Source: Clostridia bacterium
GTDB lineage: Bacteria; Bacillota_A; Clostridia; Christensenellales; UBA1242
Assembly: GCA_017466005.1 (NCBI GenBank)
Contig: JAFTUZ010000068.1
Coordinates: 1 to 11,566, forward strand
DNA length: 11,566 bases
Direction: 5' to 3'
Under the pieces are notes generated by a model. That model made no database searches. It saw only the letters and a list, made by a program, of their open reading frames with translations, and was not told the DNA's origin. The translations under genes were made by a program, and so were the position numbers. Below, piece after piece: positions 6,964 through 11,566 of this stretch. Numbering within the stretch: position 1 is the stretch's first letter; every line of letters starts with the position of its first letter.

Positions 6964-6992
6964 TTGCGTTTTATTTTAAATAAAGTTAATAT
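6964..6992 (+). promoter_or_regulatory. Possible promoter of the glycerol-3-phosphate oxidation operon
   Basis: TTGCGT (6964-6969), 17 bases and TAATAT (6987-6992) form a weak match on the plus strand in the divergent intergenic region. A second weak candidate (TTGCAC at 7017) exists. A promoter must lie here, but its exact position is uncertain. Confidence 0.3.
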
Positions 6993-7052
6993 TAAAATAA
7001 GTGTTTTATTTATTTTTTGCACAAAATAATGTTAATAACACAATATTTATAA

Positions 7053-7057
7053 AAGGA
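7053..7057 (+). promoter_or_regulatory. Ribosome binding site deciding the start at 7064
   Basis: AAGGA lies six bases before the ATG at 7064. The upstream in-frame stretch from 7001 has no such site and encodes an atypical leader before the FAD-binding strand. Confidence 0.75.
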
Positions 7058-7063
7058 CTGTTG

Positions 7064-8509
7064 ATGGTGAAAAAGGAATTTGAACTTGCCATTATTGGTG
7101 GTGGGGTTGTTGGTGCTAGTTTGTTTAATTTAGCCACATTAAATGGCGTTAAGGCTGTTATGCTAGAAGCGGAAGATGATGTTAGTATGGGGGCAAGTAA
7201 AGCAAACAGTGGAATTGTGCACTCTGGTTACGACCCCGAACCTAATACTTTAATGGCAAAATTAAATGTTAGGGGTAACGAATTATTTAGACCACTTTGC
7301 AAAAGATTAGGCATTGGTTTGGGCGAATGTGGAACAATTACCGTTACTGATAAAAAAGGATTAAAAAAATTAGAAATGCTTTTGGAACGTGGAAAAATTA
7401 ACGGAGTTAATAATCTTGCAATTTTAAACCGCCAAGAGTTATTAAAATTAGAACCTAATTTAGCCGACCGCATTGAGTACGGGCTATACGCACCAACTGG
7501 TGCAATAGTTAGCCCTTATATGCTTTGCATTGCCCTTGCCGAAGAAGGTGTTGTAAATGGTGGTGTTGTAAAATGCAATTTTAAAGTTTGTAGTATTGAA
7601 AAACAAAACAATCAATTTATTTTAAGTAATGGTTTACAACAAATAAAAGCAAACTTTGTTGTAAACTGTGCGGGGGCAAATTGTAATGAAATAAACGCAT
7701 TACTAAACGAAAAACAAGAGCCTTTAAACTTTGTTAAAGGCGAATATATGCTTTTAGACCAAAGCCAAGCAGGTTTTGTAAGGCGCCCTGTTTTTCCACT
7801 TCCTTCCGAAGTTGGAAAAGGAATTATTGCAGTACCTACAACACACGGAAACATTATGTTTGGACCATCGGCAGTTGTGTGTGAAAAAGATGACACATCA
7901 GTTACTCCACAAAGTTTACAATATATAAAAGAACAAATATCTTTAAGCGTTAAAAACCCTAATTTTAAAAAAATTATAAAACTTTTTGCTGGTATTCGTG
8001 TTAAGGCTGGAAATGATTTTGTTATTGAAAAAGGTAAAACTAAAAACTACTACTACACCGCAGGAATATGCTCGCCAGGGCTTAGTGCTGCCCCAGCAAT
8101 TGCAGAATATTTGTTTGAATTTTTAAAGCAAGATGGCATTAAAACAAAAGTAGTTAAAACTGTTGCAAGAAAACCATATGTAAACACAAAAACTTTAAAC
8201 CAATCAGAACTTAATAAACTTATTAAGAAAAATCCAGACTATGGACTTATTGTGTGTAAATGTGAAAAAATTACAAAAGGCGAAATTATAGATGCTATAT
8301 CTTCCCCATTAAAGCCAACTTCTGTTGATGCTATTAAACGCAGAGTGCGCCCAACAATGGGGCGTTGTCAAGGTAGTTTTTGCCTACCAAAAATAGTGCA
8401 AGAAATTGCAAAATACCACAAGCAAAAATTAGAAGATGTTACCTTATGTGGTAGCAACAGCACAATATTAGTTGACGACATTAAAAAAGGAGGCAGATAT
8501 AATGTTTGA
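7064..8509 (+). CDS. FAD-dependent glycerol-3-phosphate dehydrogenase, anaerobic GlpA type
   Basis: The 481-residue flavoprotein probably oxidises glycerol-3-phosphate to dihydroxyacetone phosphate. It opens with a Rossmann strand and the dinucleotide motif IIGGGVVGAS (10-19), followed by the DAO/GlpA fold with GASKANSGIVHSGYD (43-57) and YYTAGICSPGLSAAPAIAEYL (330-350). The C-terminus holds a BFD-like [2Fe-2S] domain with four cysteines, CKC (398, 400) and CQGSFC (435, 440). That domain marks the anaerobic GlpA class rather than the oxygen-linked GlpD/GlpO class. There is no membrane anchor. The start is set by AAGGA six bases upstream. The gene is first of a tight three-gene operon divergent from glpK, and its last eight bases overlap the next gene. 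L-2-hydroxyglutarate oxidases share the fold, but the glp context favours glycerol-3-phosphate. Confidence 0.88.
   Translation: MVKKEFELAIIGGGVVGASLFNLATLNGVKAVMLEAEDDVSMGASKANSGIVHSGYDPEPNTLMAKLNVRGNELFRPLCKRLGIGLGECGTITVTDKKGLKKLEMLLERGKINGVNNLAILNRQELLKLEPNLADRIEYGLYAPTGAIVSPYMLCIALAEEGVVNGGVVKCNFKVCSIEKQNNQFILSNGLQQIKANFVVNCAGANCNEINALLNEKQEPLNFVKGEYMLLDQSQAGFVRRPVFPLPSEVGKGIIAVPTTHGNIMFGPSAVVCEKDDTSVTPQSLQYIKEQISLSVKNPNFKKIIKLFAGIRVKAGNDFVIEKGKTKNYYYTAGICSPGLSAAPAIAEYLFEFLKQDGIKTKVVKTVARKPYVNTKTLNQSELNKLIKKNPDYGLIVCKCEKITKGEIIDAISSPLKPTSVDAIKRRVRPTMGRCQGSFCLPKIVQEIAKYHKQKLEDVTLCGSNSTILVDDIKKGGRYNV
8488..8493 (+). promoter_or_regulatory. Ribosome binding site deciding the start at 8502
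   Basis: AGGAGG, inside the end of the GlpA-like gene, lies eight bases before the ATG at 8502. It excludes an ATG at 8472 and supports translational coupling. Confidence 0.88.
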
Positions 8510-9740
8510 TGTAGCAATTATTGGTGGTGGCCCTGCTGGGCTTGCTTCGGCCATAAGTGCTTGCGAGCAAGGTGCTAAAGTAGTTTTAATAGAACAACAA
8601 AACAGATTGGGTGGCATACTTAATCAGTGTATTCACAATGGTTTTGGCTTGCATTATTTTGGGGTGGAACTAACTGGGCCAGAGTACGCAAAAAAATGGG
8701 AAGATAAATTTAATGAACATAATGCCGAAGTAAAACTTAACACTATGGTTGTAGGTTTAAAACAATTAGGATTGGGCGTTGAAATAAACACAATAAGCCC
8801 AAAAGGTGCCGAAACAATAAAAGCAAAAGCAGTTGTGTTTGCAATGGGTTGCCGTGAGCGACCATGCGGTGCAATAAATTTATGTGGAACACGCCCCGCA
8901 GGTGTGTTTAGTGCTGGGCAAGCACAAAAATTTGTAAACATATACGGAAAAATGGTTGGAAAAGATGTTGTAATTTTAGGCTCTGGTGATATTGGGCTTA
9001 TTATGGCAAGACGTTTAACTTGTGAAGGTGCAAACGTTTTAGGCGTATATGAAATTATGCCTAAAAGTGGCGGGCTTGCAAGAAATGTTGCACAGTGCTT
9101 AAACGATTTTAATATACCATTGCACCTTTCTACAACTGTTGTTGCAGTAGAAGGAAAAGAACGTGTTACCGGTGTTTGGGTTGCGCCAGTAGATGAAAAC
9201 CTTACACCTATTTTAGATAAAAAACAATTTATAAAATGTGATACATTATTGCTATCAGTTGGCCTTATACCCGAAGTAGAATTATTTTCTAATTTTAATT
9301 TAGAAACTTGCCCTGCTACTGGTAGTGTAAGTGTAAATGACTATTTTCAAACCAGTTGCCCTAACCTTTTTATTTGCGGAAATGTTTTGCACGTTAACGA
9401 CCTTGCGGATAATGTTAGCAACGAAGGTTTATCTGCCGGCAAAAATGCCGTACTTTTTGCAAAAAATAAACTACCAAAATCTAACGTTATTGAAATACAA
9501 CACAGCTCTCATATAAAATACACAGTGCCAAAATATATTCACACATCTATGGAAAATGATATATGCACCATTGCTTTCCGTGTGGGAAAAGAATTTAAAC
9601 GTGCAAAAATTGTTGCCACAAGTAATGGCAAAGTAATAAGCCAAAAGCCAAGCCCTGCTGTTACTGCCGGTGAAATGCAACTTTTAAAAATAAACAAAAG
9701 CCTTATTAATGGCGACCTTAAAATAGATATAGAGGTGTAA
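8502..9740 (+). CDS. FAD/NAD(P)-dependent oxidoreductase of the glp operon
   Basis: The 412-residue protein has the pyridine nucleotide-disulfide oxidoreductase fold: FAD-binding IIGGGPAGLASA (6-17), LGGILNQCIHNGFG (36-49), a second nucleotide motif VILGSGDIGLIMA (157-169) for NAD(P), and the FAD-closing NLFICGNVLHVNDLADNVS (288-306). In Firmicutes this gene regularly sits between a GlpA-like dehydrogenase and a DUF1667 gene, and it probably takes electrons from the dehydrogenase to a pyridine nucleotide or other carrier. It would take the role held by GlpB in enterobacteria, but it is not the same family. The redox-active CxxC of classical disulfide reductases is not obvious. It overlaps the previous gene by eight bases and is followed one base later by the DUF1667 gene, so a stoichiometric complex is likely. 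The electron acceptor is inferred. Confidence 0.85.
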   Translation: MFDVAIIGGGPAGLASAISACEQGAKVVLIEQQNRLGGILNQCIHNGFGLHYFGVELTGPEYAKKWEDKFNEHNAEVKLNTMVVGLKQLGLGVEINTISPKGAETIKAKAVVFAMGCRERPCGAINLCGTRPAGVFSAGQAQKFVNIYGKMVGKDVVILGSGDIGLIMARRLTCEGANVLGVYEIMPKSGGLARNVAQCLNDFNIPLHLSTTVVAVEGKERVTGVWVAPVDENLTPILDKKQFIKCDTLLLSVGLIPEVELFSNFNLETCPATGSVSVNDYFQTSCPNLFICGNVLHVNDLADNVSNEGLSAGKNAVLFAKNKLPKSNVIEIQHSSHIKYTVPKYIHTSMENDICTIAFRVGKEFKRAKIVATSNGKVISQKPSPAVTAGEMQLLKINKSLINGDLKIDIEV

Positions 9741-9741
9741 A

Positions 9742-10101
9742 ATGGAAACAGTAGAATTAGTTTGTATAAGATGCCCAATGGGTTGTCATTTAACCGTTAC
9801 AAAAAATGATAATGGCGAAATTTTGGTTAGTGGCAACACTTGCCCAAGGGGCGAAGAATACGGAAAACAAGAAACCACAAACCCAATGCGAACCATTACA
9901 ACAGTTTATAAAACCGACTTTGGAACAATAAGTTTAGTAACAAGCAAACCAATAGAAAAAAAGTTTTATTTTGATGTTTTAGATGCAATTAAAAACGCAC
10001 CGAAACCTAGTAAAAAAATTAAAGTTGGCGATGTTTTTATAAAAAATATTTTAAATTCGGGAAAAGATATAATTGTAAGTGGTGTGCATAAAAAAGATTA
10101 A
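9742..10101 (+). CDS. DUF1667 four-cysteine protein of the glp operon
   Basis: The 119-residue protein matches the DUF1667 pattern: C8-x2-C11-PMG-C15 near the N-terminus, then GNTCPRGEEYG with C34, then NPMRTITTVYKT. The four cysteines probably hold an Fe-S cluster or zinc; the CPxGC...CxRG pattern resembles the N-terminal cluster segment of molybdopterin oxidoreductases. It has no membrane segment or signal peptide. It starts one base after the stop of the flavoprotein gene, with AGAGG overlapping that gene's end, and is the last gene before a strong terminator. Its likely job is electron transfer or assembly with the two flavoproteins. No activity has been shown by the sequence itself. Confidence 0.88.
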   Translation: METVELVCIRCPMGCHLTVTKNDNGEILVSGNTCPRGEEYGKQETTNPMRTITTVYKTDFGTISLVTSKPIEKKFYFDVLDAIKNAPKPSKKIKVGDVFIKNILNSGKDIIVSGVHKKD

Positions 10102-10115
10102 CTATTTAATAAATT

Positions 10116-10144
10116 AAAAATGAGAGATTGATTCTCTCATTTTT
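10116..10144. terminator. Bidirectional terminator between the glp operon and the MazG-like gene
   Basis: Perfect 12-bp arms (AAAAATGAGAGA / TCTCTCATTTTT) surround a five-base loop, with T-rich runs on the 3' side in both directions. It ends the rightward glp operon and, starting at the last base of the facing stop codon, also ends the leftward MazG-like gene. Confidence 0.88.
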
Positions 10145-10461
10145 TACTTGTTTTGCGGCTTACAATTTTCAACAATACGCGCAAATTTTTGCATTTTTTC
10201 TTCAACCTTTTTATTAAACTCTGGCTCTCCTATAAGGTATGCCAGCCCTTCTATACAAATATAAACATCTGCAAGTTCTTCAAAAAAATTTTCTTTTATA
10301 CTCAAGTTGTTTTTATATTCGCCATAATTTTCTTGCCTTTTTAACTTATTTATTGCAACCATAAGCTCAGCCATCTCTTCCATACATTGGTCATACTGAC
10401 ATTGCATTCCAAAAACTTCTAAAGCATTAGCATAAACAACTTCTCTTTCTTTTTTATTCAT
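10144..10461 (-). CDS. MazG-like nucleotide pyrophosphohydrolase
   Basis: The 105-residue all-helical protein carries the two metal-binding motifs of the MazG/all-alpha NTP pyrophosphohydrolase superfamily: E29-x-x-E32 in MEEMAELMVAINKLKR and E62-x-x-D65 in FFEELADVYICIEGL. Such enzymes cleave (d)NTPs to monophosphates with release of pyrophosphate and often cleanse the nucleotide pool. Similar short single-domain proteins are common in Firmicutes and their phages. AAGGAG lies eight bases before the ATG and a strong promoter lies just upstream. It is monocistronic, converges on the glp operon and is divergent from the poly-C promoter gene. The exact substrate cannot be told. A possible phage or mobile origin is not supported by any nearby phage gene. 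Confidence 0.8.
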   Translation of the reverse strand: MNKKEREVVYANALEVFGMQCQYDQCMEEMAELMVAINKLKRQENYGEYKNNLSIKENFFEELADVYICIEGLAYLIGEPEFNKKVEEKMQKFARIVENCKPQNK

Positions 10462-10498
10462 TTTAAAATCTCCTTAAAATTATACTTAATTTTAATAA

Positions 10499-10527
10499 AG
10501 TATATTTAAAATAAATTTGTTTGTCAA
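10499..10527 (-). promoter_or_regulatory. Strong promoter of the MazG-like gene
   Basis: On the minus strand a perfect TTGACA (10522-10527), a 17-base spacer and TATACT (10499-10504, five of six) match the housekeeping sigma consensus. The leader to the ATG at 10461 would be about 30 bases. Confidence 0.8.
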
Positions 10528-10584
10528 ATAATCAAAAATTATTATATTAATTTTTATTTAAAAACAAAAAATACATATTTTATA

Positions 10585-10616
10585 TTGACAAACCTACCCC
10601 CCCCCCGTGGTATAAT
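10585..10616 (+). promoter_or_regulatory. Promoter with poly-C spacer, probably phase-variable
   Basis: A perfect TTGACA (10585-10590) and a perfect TATAAT (10611-10616) with an extended TGG just before it are separated by 20 bases instead of the usual 17. Ten of those 20 bases are an uninterrupted C run. Transcription would start near 10623, about 22 bases before the ATG at 10645. Slippage in the C run would change box spacing and hence promoter strength; seven C's would give the ideal 17. Confidence 0.8.
10597..10606. repeat. Homopolymeric C10 tract in the promoter spacer
   Basis: Ten consecutive C's stand out sharply in AT-rich DNA. Tracts of this length are prone to slipped-strand mispairing. 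The reported length is that of one assembled sequence and may differ between cells. Confidence 0.9.
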
Positions 10617-10644
10617 TAGTTTATATTAATAAAGGGGAATTTCT

Positions 10645-11550
10645 ATGTCAGTTTTAAAAAAATTAAAAAATGCAATAAGCAATACAACCACTGCTGAAGC
10701 AATTAATCAAGTTGTTACAAACGATAAACTTTGGGAAAAAATTTTTAATGCAAATGCAATTAATTTATCAAAAAAAGAATTAGTAGAACTTGCTAAAAAA
10801 ATATGCTATAATGCAAAAAAGGATTCAATAATTGCCAACACTCCATTAAAATATTTACACAGACCAGAAAATTATAGTTTTGGTGTTAATAAAATAATTA
10901 ACAAATTAACCAACGCAATAACAAAAGTAGAACTTGGACAATTACAAGAAATTAATAATGTTATAGACCTTGCACACGAAGTGCAAAGATTAAATCCAAA
11001 AACAGAAATAGAGTTGTTAAAAAATCCATACACACATGAATATACAATACAATCAAACACTTTGCCTGAAGAACTTAATTTGCCAGATAAATTTTATTAT
11101 AACTTAAAAAATGGTATTACCAACAAGCACAATGTTAGTATGTATATGGCAGAAGATGTTGAATTAAAACCACATGATAAAATCACCGATAATTATGACA
11201 TTTATTATGAAATAAGGCGTTTAAACCCTGGCCTTAATATACAATTTGGTAACTTTGATATGTGTGATGAACCATACAACAAAAAACTTTATTATCAACT
11301 TGGAATTACAGTAGATAGTTGTAACTTAAGGTTGCCTTATGGTGTTGATATATCTCAACTTAATTTACCAGAAGGCTTTTACTATAATCAAAAAAATGGT
11401 ATTACAAATAAGCACAATGAAGGAGCAAAATCTAAAACAGAGTTATCTTATTATTGTTTAGATGTTATTACGGAAGAAGCAACTAAAAATGGTTATAAGG
11501 AAGTTAGAAATCCACCTATGAAACAAAACTCATCTGAAAGACAAATGTAA
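10645..11550 (+). CDS. Unrecognised 301-residue protein with a duplicated module
   Basis: The family is not recognised. The protein is Lys/Asn-rich and has no signal peptide, membrane segment or lipobox, so it is probably cytosolic unless exported by a non-classical route. Residues 1-100 are helical in character. Two similar modules follow at about 106-163 and 184-258, each opening with an (E)V/IxRLNP motif (EVQRLNP at 112-118, EIRRLNP at 189-195) and closing with a near-identical 20-residue block around FYYN-x-KNGITNKHN. A partial third start may follow at 267-285. AAAGGGG seven bases upstream supports the ATG at 10645. The gene is driven by the poly-C promoter, so expression may switch on and off. 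Phase-variable genes often serve host contact, phage defence or antigenic change, but nothing in the protein proves any of these. Confidence 0.7.
   Translation: MSVLKKLKNAISNTTTAEAINQVVTNDKLWEKIFNANAINLSKKELVELAKKICYNAKKDSIIANTPLKYLHRPENYSFGVNKIINKLTNAITKVELGQLQEINNVIDLAHEVQRLNPKTEIELLKNPYTHEYTIQSNTLPEELNLPDKFYYNLKNGITNKHNVSMYMAEDVELKPHDKITDNYDIYYEIRRLNPGLNIQFGNFDMCDEPYNKKLYYQLGITVDSCNLRLPYGVDISQLNLPEGFYYNQKNGITNKHNEGAKSKTELSYYCLDVITEEATKNGYKEVRNPPMKQNSSERQM
11074..11133 (+). repeat. Protein repeat block, copy 1 (residues 144-163)
   Basis: Twenty codons starting LNLPDKFYYN and ending in KNGITNKHN match the block at 11359-11418 at 17 of 20 residues, with several silent DNA differences. The duplication is therefore not brand new and is kept by selection at protein level. 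Confidence 0.85.
11359..11418 (+). repeat. Protein repeat block, copy 2 (residues 239-258)
   Basis: Starts LNLPEGFYYN and ends KNGITNKHN. It is the partner of the block at 11074-11133, 95 codons downstream. Confidence 0.85.
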
Positions 11551-11566
11551 TAAAAAAGCGTAAAAT

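Noticed and set aside
7001..7063. Longer N-terminus (21 residues) for the GlpA-like protein
   Set aside because: There is no ribosome binding site before 7001, whereas AAGGA lies six bases before the ATG at 7064, right ahead of the FAD-binding strand.
10519..10593. Possible invertible promoter segment bounded by 9-bp inverted repeats
   Set aside because: The repeats are short, are simply the two -35 boxes, and no recombinase gene is in the window. Inversion would not move either -10.
1..11566. Mollicute-type code with TGA as Trp
   Set aside because: TGA ends the GlpA-like gene and the TPR gene exactly where the next genes start, and Trp codons are TGG throughout.

Overview
The window is a strongly AT-rich stretch of bacterial chromosome using the standard code: TGA, TAG and TAA all end genes, and Trp is TGG. 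Shine-Dalgarno sites of the AAGGAG/GGAGG type, TTGACA/TATAAT promoters, a YkvI-type membrane protein, a ComEB-like dCMP deaminase and a glp operon ending in a DUF1667 gene together point to a low-GC Firmicute, probably an anaerobic and perhaps gut-dwelling Clostridia-like lineage. The species cannot be named from the sequence alone.

Left part (1-4274, all minus strand). One transcription unit starts at a predicted promoter at 4246-4274. It encodes a six-helix membrane protein with a long Pro/Gln/Asn-rich cytosolic tail, a dCMP-deaminase-like enzyme and a 73-residue two-helix membrane protein, and it ends at a hairpin terminator at 1988-2014. Downstream on the same strand is a TPR-repeat protein. 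Its stop overlaps the start (ATGA) of a YkvI-family membrane protein that runs off the left edge.

Centre (4375-10144): a glycerol module arranged as two divergent operons. Leftward run glycerol kinase (glpK) and, 13 nt later, a monoglyceride-lipase-like alpha/beta hydrolase. Rightward run an anaerobic-type glycerol-3-phosphate dehydrogenase (GlpA-like, with a C-terminal [2Fe-2S] domain), an FAD/NAD disulfide-oxidoreductase-fold protein and a small four-cysteine DUF1667 protein, with overlaps or a gap of one base. The likely route is monoacylglycerol or related ester -> glycerol -> glycerol-3-phosphate -> dihydroxyacetone phosphate. Reducing equivalents probably pass through the two flavoproteins and the Cys-rich partner. 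No glycerol facilitator gene is present in the window.

Right part (10144-11566). A MazG-like nucleotide pyrophosphohydrolase gene (minus) faces the glp operon across a shared bidirectional terminator. It has its own clear promoter. Divergent from it is an unrecognised 301-residue protein with a duplicated module. Its promoter is the most striking thing here: perfect TTGACA and TATAAT boxes (the latter with an extended TGn) are held 20 nt apart by a spacer containing ten consecutive C's. That is the architecture of a slipped-strand, phase-variable promoter. Loss of three C's would restore the optimal 17-nt spacing.

No tRNA, rRNA, CRISPR array, insertion sequence or attachment site was seen. 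No gene-free stretch exceeds 300 bases.
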